A DNA stretch of 64,000 bases. Source: Gp6-AA40 sp963723495. GTDB lineage: Bacteria > Acidobacteriota > Vicinamibacteria > Vicinamibacterales > UBA2999. The DNA is taken from the NCBI GenBank assembly GCA_963723495.1, contig CAVRQR010000015.1, positions 434,001 through 498,000 on the forward strand, read 5' to 3'. Made by a program: the position numbers and the translations under genes. Below the pieces are notes generated by a model. The model saw only the letters and a program-made list of their open reading frames with translations. It was not told where the DNA came from and ran no database searches. This document shows, piece after piece, positions 8,123 to 16,362 of the stretch. Every line of letters starts with the position of its first letter. Position 1 is the stretch's first letter.

Positions 8123-8800
8123 CTACTTCACTACCCTCAGCGTCACGGCAATCCGAACGACTTCCCCGTTCACGCGATCAGTTGCGGCGGTGAACTCTCG
8201 TGTCTGGCCGTCCTTCATCACCAGCATGTTCGTGGAGCTGAACTTCCGGAAGACTGGCATCTCGCCAACGGTGGGCGTGGTCTTGTCCTGAATGTTCGTG
8301 TAAACCGAGGTGTCCTGGACGGAGATCCTCAGCTGAAATCCACCGTCCTTCATCCTCTGCGCGTTGCAGTCGATACTGGTTCCGATGTCCTGGTAGTTCA
8401 CCGGCCCAGGCATGGGCCCGGCCGGGCCGGCCACAACGTCCTTCGGCGCGGCAAGCGTCGGAACTGGCACGTTGGCACCCATTCTGAGCTGAGCGATGCC
8501 GGCACCGCCAACGCTATTGCCCGCCAGCTCGTTGGCATTTACCGCCAAGGTGTAGGGTAGGCTGCTCACCTTCTTGTCCCCCTGAAATCTCGACACCACG
8601 ATGTCGACGCTGAGCGGGGTCAACCTGAATCTCTCCTGCTGCTCGGCTTCCGCTTTGGCTTCGCGCTCACGCAGATCCTGCTGCGCAGATTTCTCCTGAG
8701 CCTGGTCCTGCCCCTCCGACAAGACCAGCACGGGTTCAAGGATCATCGACGTGAGCGTAAGCACCACCGCCAACCTCAGAGCGTGTCCAATTCTCGTCAC
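8123..8800 (-). CDS. Exported protein of unknown function
   Basis: The 225-residue protein begins with a signal peptide (LRLAVVLTLTSMILEPVLVL), then a charged EREAKAEAEQQERF stretch and a beta-rich domain with VDIVVSRFQGDKKVSSLPYT, VNYQDIGTSIDCNAQ and GGFQLRISVQDTSVYTN. These resemble strands found in secretin-like or gliding-type accessory proteins, but I cannot assign a family. The gene overlaps the putative anti-sigma gene by 4 bases (8797-8800) and is probably a target or partner of that regulatory pair. Confidence 0.7.
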   Translation of the reverse strand: MTRIGHALRLAVVLTLTSMILEPVLVLSEGQDQAQEKSAQQDLREREAKAEAEQQERFRLTPLSVDIVVSRFQGDKKVSSLPYTLAVNANELAGNSVGGAGIAQLRMGANVPVPTLAAPKDVVAGPAGPMPGPVNYQDIGTSIDCNAQRMKDGGFQLRISVQDTSVYTNIQDKTTPTVGEMPVFRKFSSTNMLVMKDGQTREFTAATDRVNGEVVRIAVTLRVVK

Positions 8801-9390
8801 TGTCGTACTCCTTCTTCGCTCTCGAGCCGCACGAGTGGACTCAGGCTAATAGGTTCCAGCACGATCTCGTCGATCGGCGGCAAAAGTGCGGGCGCGGAAT
8901 CCAGATCGGGAATGGCGGAGGGCTCGATACGTCTCGTGGTGAGGGCGCTCACCAGGTAATCCAACGCGTCTGCTTCCACGGGAGAGACGAGCACGTCGAG
9001 CTCGGCTTCTTGCGCCTGTCGTGCCACAGGTGCCGATGCAGCGATCGTCCCGGGTACAACATCTACCATCCCGGTCGTGCCGACTTCCTCCTGACTCCGC
9101 TGCCCTGGATCTCCAGACATTGCCGGAGAGGGCGCAAGAGCGATCTGAGGGGCGGCGTCGGGCAGCGGCGAACGAAAGATCCAGATGCTTGCAGCGGCCA
9201 CGGCAACGATCAGCAACCCCGCACTCGCCCACGCCCACGGCCCCGGCCATGGCCACCGCTGAACGCGCTCATCACTTATTCGCGTCCTGACCCGCGCCAG
9301 GAATTCGGGAGAGGGATCGACATCGAGCGCAGCCTCGATTTCCCGCTCGAGTAGTTCGTCCCTCAACTCTTCGTGCTTGTGACCATCCAT
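8797..9390 (-). CDS. Putative membrane anti-sigma factor
   Basis: The protein (197 residues) has an acidic helical N-terminus (HKHEELRDELLEREIEAALD), one membrane segment at about residues 52-70 (WAWASAGLLIVAVAAASIWI) and a periplasmic C-terminal half that looks disordered. Its ATG lies 28 bases inside the end of the ECF sigma gene, which strongly suggests coupled synthesis and an anti-sigma role. No zinc-binding HxxxCxxC of the ZAS type is seen, so the assignment rests on context and topology. Confidence 0.6.
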   Translation of the reverse strand: MDGHKHEELRDELLEREIEAALDVDPSPEFLARVRTRISDERVQRWPWPGPWAWASAGLLIVAVAAASIWIFRSPLPDAAPQIALAPSPAMSGDPGQRSQEEVGTTGMVDVVPGTIAASAPVARQAQEAELDVLVSPVEADALDYLVSALTTRRIEPSAIPDLDSAPALLPPIDEIVLEPISLSPLVRLESEEGVRQ

Positions 9391-9946
9391 GACAGTCGTT
9401 CCTTGAGTTGCTTGCGTGCCAGAAAGAGTCGCGACTTGACGGTGCCCTCCGGCACATCGAGCAAGGCGCTCACTTCGTGCATGTCGTGGCCTTCGATGCC
9501 AGCGAGGACGACAACCAGTCGAAGCTTCTCTGGCAGCGCTTCAATCGCCTTCCACAGTTCGTCGGCGCGCTCGCGAGCCGCGACAACGTCGGCCGGCGTC
9601 CCTGGCTGCTCGCCGCGCTGGTCGAGGCCCGTTTCTCCATCCGCGTGGTACTTCACGCGCAAAACGTCGACGGTTTGCTCGTTGTCGATCGAGCGCCATC
9701 CGCCACGTCATGCGCACCAGCCAGGCCCTGAACCGGGTCCGATCTCGCAGCTGCGTTGAAGCTCCGATACGCCTTGGCGAAGGCTTCCTGTGCGACGTCT
9801 TCAGCATCTTCCCGCTGCCTGAGGACGCTGAACGCCACACGGAACGCCAGCCGCGAGGAGTCCGCCAGGCGAGCCTCGAACTCACGCTCGAGCTGCCGGT
9901 CGGCCGTCACGAGGCTGCCCGCAAGGCGTTCGGCGTGCTCATGCAT
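9363..9946 (-). CDS. ECF-family RNA polymerase sigma factor (two frameshifts)
   Basis: Region 2 is clear at the N-terminus (LAFRVAFSVLRQREDAEDVA then QEAFAKAYRSF), binding the -10 element. The linker RDRTRFRAWLVRMTWRMALD is in a second frame. Region 4 (DELWKAIEALPEKLRLVVVL, LLDVPEGTVKSRLFLARKQL) is in a third and binds the -35 element. Frame changes fall near 9775 and near 9665. The product would be about 194 residues. The downstream membrane protein overlaps it and is the likely anti-sigma. The inducing signal is unknown. Confidence 0.85.
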
Positions 9947-10008
9947 CAGGCTTCACCCAGACCAGACGCCGGCCGGTACACGACGGTTCACTGCCGGGAG
10001 CGCCAGTG

Positions 10009-10182
10009 CAGTTCACGGTTCCACGTTCACGGTTCCGGGTTCGTGTTCCCAGTTTCGGTTCGCGGTTCAGAGTTCCAAGTTGGAAACGAACCGTGGCCGC
10101 GAACCGTGAACCCCGAACCGAGAACCTGAACCCGAACCCAGAACACGAACTCGGAACCTGGAACCCGGAACCGAGAACTGGA
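10009..10182. repeat. Word-array hairpin 3 (GGTTC / GAACC)
   Basis: Successive GTTCACGGTTCCGGGTTCG-type words occupy the left half. Their complements (GAACCGTGAACC, GAACCTGAACCC and similar) occupy the right half, with the centre near CCAAGTTGGAA. The result is a palindromic array about 170 bp long between the sigma gene and the end of ribBA. It has the same plan as the CCAACTCC arrays but uses a different word. No coding potential is evident. Confidence 0.8.
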
Positions 10183-10186
10183 GAGC

Positions 10187-11440
10187 TCAGACAGACGAGA
10201 GCTTATGCCCTAGCTTGTCTTTCTTGGTCTTGAGGTAGCGCCGCGTATGGTCGCTGGCGGGAATTTCGAGAGGAACTGCTTCGGATACGGACAGGCCGTA
10301 TCCCTGCAGCCCGACGAACTTCCGCGGGTTGTTCGTGAGCAGCCTCATCGTCTTCACGCCGAGGTCGCTGAGGATCTGGGCGCCGATGCCGTAGTCACGC
10401 TGGTCCGCCTTGAACCCGAGCCGCTCGTTGGCCTCGACGGTGTCGAGCCCCTGGTCCTGCAGTTCGTAGGCGCGGATCTTGTTGACGAGGCCGATGCCGC
10501 GACCTTCCTGATTCAAGTAGAGCAGGATGCCGCGGCCTTCCTCGGCCACGCGCTGCATGGCGGTGTCGAGCTGGGGGCCGCAGTCGCAGCGCGCCGAATG
10601 GAAGACGTCGCCGGTCAGGCACTTCGAGTGCACGCGCACGAGCACATCCTTGCCGTCGCCGATCTCACCACGCACGAGCGCCACGTGGGTCTGGCTGTCG
10701 AGTTGGCTTTCGTACGCGTAGATTCGGAAAGCACCAAAGACAGTCGGCAGATCCGCCGACGCCGAGCGTTTCACGAGGCGTTCAGTTCGCATGCGATGTT
10801 GAATCAAGTCGGCGATCGTGACCATCAGAAGGTTGTGTTTTCGGGCAAACTTCGTCAATTCCGGCACACGCGCCATCGTGCCGTCCTCGTTCATGATCTC
10901 GCAAATCACGCCTGCCGGCGTGAGCCCGGCAATACCGGCGAGATCGACGGCGGCCTCGGTGTGCCCCGCCCGCACGAGCACGCCACCCTTGCGCGCTCGC
11001 AGCGGGAACACATGTCCCGGCCTCGTCAGGTCCCGCGGCCGCGACGCAGGATCGATTGCCACGCGCACCGTTTGCGCCCGGTCGGCGGCCGAGATGCCCG
11101 TGGTGGTGTCATCGCGAGCGTCGATCGATACGCACATCGCCGTGTCGCGGCGGGAGGAGTTGTCGTTGACCTCGAGCGGAATGGCCAGCTGATCGAGCCG
11201 CTCCGGCACCATCGCCAGGCAGATGAGACCGCGACCGTGGCGCGCCATGAAGTTGATCGCCTCGGGCGTGACTTTCGAGGCGGCCATCGTCAGATCGCCT
11301 TCGTTCTCGCGTGCTTCGTCGTCGACGACGACGACCATTCGACCGGCGCGGATCGCCTCCACGGCCTCGTCGATCGTGGCGAACGGCCCGCGGCGGCGGG
11401 CCCCTTTGGCAATGCGCAACGGTGTGTCTTTGGTTGTCAT
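10187..11440 (-). CDS. ribBA: Bifunctional 3,4-DHBP synthase / GTP cyclohydrolase II
   Basis: The 417-residue protein makes both riboflavin precursors. The N-terminal RibB domain has VVVVDDEARENEGDLTMAAS, the RHGRGLICLAM segment and the RPGHVFPL motif, and forms 3,4-dihydroxybutanone phosphate from ribulose 5-phosphate. The C-terminal RibA domain has zinc cysteines in CLTGDVFHSARCDCG and the EGRGIGLVNKIRAYELQ catalytic region, and opens GTP. The ATG at 11440 (MTTKDTPLRIAKG) is chosen; an upstream extension merely reads the ribE gene in another frame. It overlaps the ribE stop by 4 bases, so ribD, ribE and ribBA form one unit. Confidence 0.96.
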   Translation of the reverse strand: MTTKDTPLRIAKGARRRGPFATIDEAVEAIRAGRMVVVVDDEARENEGDLTMAASKVTPEAINFMARHGRGLICLAMVPERLDQLAIPLEVNDNSSRRDTAMCVSIDARDDTTTGISAADRAQTVRVAIDPASRPRDLTRPGHVFPLRARKGGVLVRAGHTEAAVDLAGIAGLTPAGVICEIMNEDGTMARVPELTKFARKHNLLMVTIADLIQHRMRTERLVKRSASADLPTVFGAFRIYAYESQLDSQTHVALVRGEIGDGKDVLVRVHSKCLTGDVFHSARCDCGPQLDTAMQRVAEEGRGILLYLNQEGRGIGLVNKIRAYELQDQGLDTVEANERLGFKADQRDYGIGAQILSDLGVKTMRLLTNNPRKFVGLQGYGLSVSEAVPLEIPASDHTRRYLKTKKDKLGHKLSSV

Positions 11441-12046
11441 GGTATGACCCCGCTCCGCGCGGCCAGTTCCATCGAGCGCGCCACGTACTTGCCGACCATA
11501 TCGCATTCCAGGTTGACGCGGTCGCCGGCACGCAGCGACGACAACGTCGTATGAGCCCAGGTGAACGGGATGATCATCACATGCATGAGGCCGCGCTCGA
11601 GGCGCGCGACGGTCAAACTCACACCATCGATGGCGATCGACCCCTTCAGAATCAGGAATGGCTCGAGCTCCCGCGGAATACGAACACCGATCCAATAGGA
11701 GTCGCCATCCTGCCGAATCGACTCGACGACGCCCATCCCGTCGACGTGCCCCTGCACGAAGTGGCCGCCGAATCTGCCGTCGGCGCGCATGGAACGTTCG
11801 AGGTTGACCGGCTGGCCCGGCACCAGAGTCCCCAAGGTTGTGACTCGCGCTGTTTCGGGCCCGATGTCCGCCGACCAACCCACATCGTCACGCGTCGTCG
11901 CCGTGAGGCAGACGCCGTTGACCGCCACGCTTTCCCCCTCGCGAAGTTCTGCCCCGAGCGGCGTCTCGAATCGCCAGTCTGAAGCCAGACGGCGTGCCTG
12001 TCAGATCTGACACGATCCCAACTGCTTCAATGAGGCCGGTGAACAT
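11437..12046 (-). CDS. ribE: Riboflavin synthase alpha chain (one frameshift)
   Basis: It converts two lumazines to riboflavin. Two lumazine-binding repeats are seen: MFTGLIEAVGIVSDLTG at the start and GGHFVQGHVDGMGVVESIRQ in the second half. The true start is the ATG at 12046, inside the end of ribD. At 11952-11955 an extra base in a CCCC run shifts AELREGESVAVNGVC out of frame, so a naive call would start at 11928. No ribH (lumazine synthase) is in this window. Confidence 0.92.
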
Positions 12047-13110
12047 AGCCTTCGATCAGGACGTCCGGGCCAAGCTGTTCGACTTTGCGCTCGATCAGGG
12101 ACGTCGACGAAAACGCGCAATCGCCGAGGAACGGCACGCCCCCTTCACCAAGCCACACGGGAGCGACATACAGTTGGACGTAGTCCACAACGCCTTCGTC
12201 CCAGGCCGCGCACTGCACGCGAGCCCCGCCTTCGAGCACGAGACTCTGCACGTCGAAGTTCGGCAGCACGGAAAGCGCGGCGGCCATTCCCGGCCGCGGC
12301 ACCGGAATCACGCGAGCACCGGCCGCGATCAACGCGTTGGCGCGGTCGGTCCGTACTGACTCCACGGCTGTGAGTATTATTACCGGTCCCGCCGAGAGGG
12401 TCGACAACAGCCGGGCGCCCACCGGAGTCCGCAGCCGCCGGTCGAAAACCACCCGCACCAGCGGCCGCTCGCGGTAGACCTCGCGAGCCGTTAGCTGCGG
12501 GTCGTCGACGAGAATCGTCTCGGAACCGACAGCGACCGCATCTGCGTATGCCCTCACGTAGTGAGCGTGCGTCACGGCGCGTCGCGCGGTCAATTGCGTG
12601 CGCTGTCCGGGGGCAGCGGCCAGGCGCCCGTCGAGGCTGGTCGCCGCCTTGAGGATCACGAACGGCCGCCCACTGCGCGTGCGTGGTCAGAAACGGCTGA
12701 TTGAGTCGAACCGCGGCTTCATAACCAATCCCGGTCTTCACCTCGATACCATGCGCGCGGAGCATGGCGAACCCACGTCCGCCGACCAGCGGAAATGGGT
12801 CTTCCATCGCAGCTACGACCCGGCGAATTCCTGCCGCGATGATCCGCTCGGTGCACGGGCCGGTCTTGCCCGTGTGCACACATGGCTCGAGCGTGCAGTA
12901 CAGCGTGGCACCACGGGCTTCACTTCCGGCCTCTTCGAGGGCATTCACCTCCGCATGCGGTTCACCGGCTCGCTCGTGCGCACCCTGCCCGAGCACCACG
13001 CCTTCGTCCGACACGATGCAGGCGCCCACCACAGGGTTGGGCGTCGTGCGGCCAAGGCCCCGGCGCGCGTGCTCGAGCGCACGTCGCATCCACCGCTCGT
13101 CGTCTACCAC
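12027..13110 (-). CDS. ribD: Bifunctional riboflavin deaminase-reductase (one frameshift)
   Basis: The N-terminal deaminase domain has the zinc site H52-A-E54 (PHAEVNAL) and C77/C86 (EPCVHTGKTGPC). The C-terminal reductase has ILKAATSLDGRLAA, SETILVDDPQLTAR and LVLEGGARVQ. They are in different frames, with the change near 12670 where GRPFVILKAAT is expected. It performs steps two and three of riboflavin synthesis. The start ATG lies 7 bases inside the end of ftsY, and the C-terminus overlaps the ribE start by 20 bases. Confidence 0.93.
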
Positions 13111-14027
13111 TTTTCCTGAAATAGCGCGTCGACGTAGTCCTGCGGAGAGAACGGAATCAGATCGTCGATGCCCTCACCCACGCCGACATAGCGGATCGGA
13201 AGCTTGAGGTCATGGGCGATCGAGACCGCGACTCCTCCCTTCGCTGTTCCATCCAGCTTCGTCAGAACGATACCGGTGACACCAGCGACGCTGGTAAATT
13301 CGCGCGCCTGCTGCAGGCCGTTCTGGCCGACCGTGGCATCGAGCACCAGCAGCACTTCATGTGGCGCTCCTTCGGTGGCTCTCGCCGCCACGCGACGAAT
13401 CTTGTCCAGCTCGTTCATCAGGTTGACGCGAGTGTGAAGACGGCCGGCGGTATCGACGAGGATCGGATCGCGGCCGCGCGCTTTGCCGGACTGAATGGCA
13501 TCGAAGACGACGGATGCGGGATCCGAGCCTTCTGGCGCACGAATGATATCGACGCCGGCGCGCTTCGCCCAGATCTCGAGCTGCTCCACGGCCGCCGCGC
13601 GAAACGTATCTGCGGCGCACACGAGCGGCGACTTGCCTGACGCCTTGAGCAGGTTCGCCAGCTTGCCGATCGTCGTCGTCTTGCCCGTGCCGTTCACACC
13701 GACGATGAGCGTCACCTGTGGATGATGACCATTCGGCGCCGGCTGCTCGACGCCGTCGAAGATCTGGCGGATCTCGTCCTTCACCAGATCGCGCAGGCTC
13801 TCACCGCGGCGGGATCGCGACCGGACAGCTGCGACAATTCGCTCCGTCGCCGGCAGGCCGACATCGGCCGAGATCAGCAACTCTTCGAGCGCCTCGACCG
13901 TATTGACGTCGATTGGCCGCGTCCGCTGTTCTTCAGTGTCGGCCTGCTGGGCGATTTCTTCGAAGCGACTGACAATCTGCTGCGTCGTCCGCGTCAGGCC
14001 TTCACGAAGCCGATCTAAGAACCCCAC
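13104..14027 (-). CDS. ftsY: Signal recognition particle receptor FtsY
   Basis: The 307-residue NG-domain receptor has the P-loop GVNGTGKTTTIGKL (110-123), DTAGRLHTRVNLMNEL, and TKLDGTAKGG. Unlike E. coli FtsY it lacks a long acidic A domain and starts with MGFLDRLREGLTRTTQ, an amphipathic membrane-binding helix. It receives Ffh-ribosome complexes at the membrane. The frame is intact. It leads the riboflavin genes, an unusual pairing of functions in one transcription unit, and is preceded by a word-array hairpin. Confidence 0.96.
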   Translation of the reverse strand: MGFLDRLREGLTRTTQQIVSRFEEIAQQADTEEQRTRPIDVNTVEALEELLISADVGLPATERIVAAVRSRSRRGESLRDLVKDEIRQIFDGVEQPAPNGHHPQVTLIVGVNGTGKTTTIGKLANLLKASGKSPLVCAADTFRAAAVEQLEIWAKRAGVDIIRAPEGSDPASVVFDAIQSGKARGRDPILVDTAGRLHTRVNLMNELDKIRRVAARATEGAPHEVLLVLDATVGQNGLQQAREFTSVAGVTGIVLTKLDGTAKGGVAVSIAHDLKLPIRYVGVGEGIDDLIPFSPQDYVDALFQEKW

Positions 14028-14030
14028 GAT

Positions 14031-14145
14031 TCAACTCCCAACTCCCAATTCCCGACTTCCACATTCCAACTCCCAATTCCCAATGCCAACTCCCAACACC
14101 TCAGCTTGGGAGTTGGAGGTTGGCAGTTGGAGTTGGTAGTTGAAT
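14031..14145. repeat. Word-array hairpin 4 (CCAACTCC / GGGAGTTGG)
   Basis: About ten AACTCCCAATTCCC-type words on the left face TTGGGAGTTGGAGGTTGGCAG on the right, filling the ftsY-gpsA gap. It uses the same word family as the arrays at 3191 and 3827. Confidence 0.8.
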
Positions 14146-15145
14146 CTAACCAACCTCGGCGCGCTGCGGCCTGAGCATCAGCTCGTAGAGCGCCGTCTTC
14201 GGATCCTTGCGTCCCGCCAGCAGTTCGCCCACCTGCGCTGCGATCGGCAGCTCGACCTGGTATCGCGACGCAAGCGCCAACGCCGCTTCGGTCGTGCGAA
14301 CACCTTCGGCGACCATCTTCATGCCGGCCAGCACATCGGCGACCGCACGGCCGCTCGCCAACTCAATTCCAACATGACGATTCCGGCTGAGCGCGCCCGT
14401 GCATGTCAGCACGAGGTCTCCCAGCCCCGTCAGCCCGGCCAGCGTCTCGCGGTTGGCGCCCGCCGCACATGCCAGACGCGACATCTCGGCCAGGCCTCGG
14501 GTGATCAATCCTGCCAGCGCGTTGTGGCCCAGCCCGAGTCCTTCCACCATCCCGGCCGCGATCGCGATGATGTTCTTGAGAGCGCCCCCGATCTCGACGC
14601 CGACCACGTCATCAGTTCCGTAGAGCCGAAAGTACGGGGCCCTGAACTCAGCCTGCACGCGCTGCACGATCTCGGAATCGCGCGACGCAATCGAAACAGC
14701 GGTCGGCAACTCGCGCGCCAACTCCGCCGCGAAGCTCGGGCCTGACAGCACGGCGACGTTCACGAGATCGCCAAGTTCCTGCGCGATGATCTCCGAGACA
14801 CGCAGCAGCGTGTCCTGTTCGAGCCCCTTCGTAGCACTGACGATCGTCGAGCCCCGATGGATGTAAGGGCGCGGCCCGGCGGAGGATCTCCCGCGTTCCA
14901 TGCGAGGGCACGGCCGACACGATGAACTCCGTGCCGGCAAGCACGGCACCCAGATCATCGCTGACCGACAGATTCGCCGGGAATCGTATGTCGGGCAGAT
15001 ACACGGCATTGGCGCCGCGGACGCGCATGTCGGCCGCGAGCGCCGGATCGCGCGCCCACAGGCGCGCTTCATGACCAATGCGCGCCAGATGAACGGCCAG
15101 TGCCGTGCCCCAGCCTCCAGCCCCTAGAATCGTGACCTGACGAAT
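14146..15145 (-). CDS. gpsA: NAD(P)-dependent glycerol-3-phosphate dehydrogenase (one frameshift, non-standard start)
   Basis: It makes sn-glycerol 3-phosphate for phospholipids. The Rossmann motif ILGAGGWGTALAVHLARIG opens the protein. SGPSFAAELARELPTAVSIA and GGALKNIIAIAAGM (catalytic lysine) follow. An extra base in the GGG at 14867-14869 breaks the frame at RRAAP-YIHRGSTIVSATKG. Upstream of IRQVTILGAGG no ATG, GTG or TTG occurs before the plsY stop, but AGGAG is placed 6 bases before an ATT (15145-15143), so an ATT start or a further error is possible. plsY, which uses the product, lies 9 bp upstream. Confidence 0.9.
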
Positions 15146-15154
15146 GGGAAGCTC

Positions 15155-15760
15155 CTAAACAGCCGTCTCTTTCACCGCGCGTTGACCGATACGACGCTCG
15201 GTGCCCGCAACCAGCCGGACCAGGTTCTCGCGGTGTCGATAAATGATGATGAACGTGGACACGGTTGCACCGATGGCCACGACTCCGGGGACGTCGGTGA
15301 TTGCAGCCACCAGGGTGAGTGTGAGAGCGCCGGCGATCGAACCGACCGAAATGAATCGGGTCACCACGACGGCGAGCAGGAACACGAAGGCCGCGATACC
15401 CAGAGCCTCGGGCGCCAGCATCGCAAACGCCCCTGCTGCCGTGGCAACACCCTTTCCTCCGCGGAAGCGAAGCCAGATTGGGTACACGTGGCCCACGACA
15501 GAGGCGCACGCCGCGACAACGGACGCGATGATGCCCGCGGATAACAGTTGCACCATCATGACCGCGATCATTCCTTTTGCGCCGTCCAGCACCATCGCCA
15601 GTAACGCCGCACGCACCCCGGTCGTGCGCAGCACGTTCGAGGCGCCCACGTTGCCACTGCCGGCCCGGCGCAAATCGATGCCGCTGTGCCGCGACAGCAG
15701 ATAGGCAAACGGGATCGACCCGACGAGGTATCCGATGGTGACGGCGAGGACGGCGTTCAT
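15155..15760 (-). CDS. plsY: Glycerol-3-phosphate acyltransferase PlsY
   Basis: A membrane acyltransferase that moves acyl groups from acyl-phosphate to glycerol 3-phosphate, the first step of phospholipid synthesis. It has the family motifs GSIPFAYLLSR, GSGNVGASNVLRT and GGKGVATAAGAF, with about five membrane helices. The ATG at 15760 (MNAVLAVTIGYLVGSIP) is preferred over 15787. It overlaps the end of thpR as ATGA and is followed by gpsA, which supplies its substrate. Confidence 0.95.
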   Translation of the reverse strand: MNAVLAVTIGYLVGSIPFAYLLSRHSGIDLRRAGSGNVGASNVLRTTGVRAALLAMVLDGAKGMIAVMMVQLLSAGIIASVVAACASVVGHVYPIWLRFRGGKGVATAAGAFAMLAPEALGIAAFVFLLAVVVTRFISVGSIAGALTLTLVAAITDVPGVVAIGATVSTFIIIYRHRENLVRLVAGTERRIGQRAVKETAV

Positions 15761-16335
15761 GACGTGGGAGCGAGAGGGGTCCGGCAAAGCGCCACGTACG
15801 TGGGCCCGGCGGACGACAATCGACTCTCAAACAGTGTAACCGCCCCGACCTGAACGACGCCGAACGCGGCATCTTTGAGGCCATCCAGGAGTACAGCAGG
15901 CCGGAGCCCGGCGGGATTCTTGACGCGACCGAGCGTCACATGCGGGTGGAAGTCCCGCTCGTCCACGGGAGGAAGCAGTCGATCCAGCCGCGCGCGCAGT
16001 TCGCGCTCCACCGCGCGCAGCGCGTCGAGTCCGCTGGTAATGCCCGCCCAGATCACTCGCGGCGGCCGCTTGGGTGGAAACGTGCCGGTTCCCTCAATCG
16101 TCAACGCGAACGCCGGAGCGACGATCGGATGATCAAGCGCCCCCCGGACCTTTTCACCGAGCGCGGCGTCTGCCTCCCCGATGAACCTGAGGGTGAGATG
16201 CAGGTGCGCGGGCTTCACCCACGTCACGCGAGCGTGTGGAGCACTCTGCGCGACCCGCCGCTTCAGCTCATCGATGGCGCCAGACACTGTGGCCTGAACA
16301 TCCGCACCCATCTCGACGGCGACGAATAGTCTCAC
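15757..16335 (-). CDS. thpR: RNA 2',3'-cyclic phosphodiesterase
   Basis: The 192-residue 2H-phosphoesterase has the two HxTx motifs, HLTL (in HLHLTLRFIGEA) and HVTL (in DFHPHVTLGRVKN). The family opens 2',3'-cyclic ends in RNA, historically called 2'-5' RNA ligase. The start MRLFVAVEM is typical. It overlaps plsY by 4 bases and lies 27 bp downstream of cinA. Confidence 0.93.
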   Translation of the reverse strand: MRLFVAVEMGADVQATVSGAIDELKRRVAQSAPHARVTWVKPAHLHLTLRFIGEADAALGEKVRGALDHPIVAPAFALTIEGTGTFPPKRPPRVIWAGITSGLDALRAVERELRARLDRLLPPVDERDFHPHVTLGRVKNPAGLRPAVLLDGLKDAAFGVVQVGAVTLFESRLSSAGPTYVALCRTPLAPTS

Positions 16336-16362
16336 TGATTCTTGGGCTCTGGACCCTTTGAG

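Noticed and set aside
10247..11554. 435-codon frame on the plus strand
   Set aside because: Antisense shadow of ribBA; His/Arg-rich, low-complexity translation without motifs.
3191..14145. Word arrays as CRISPR
   Set aside because: Units are only 7-10 bases, degenerate, without unique spacers or cas genes.
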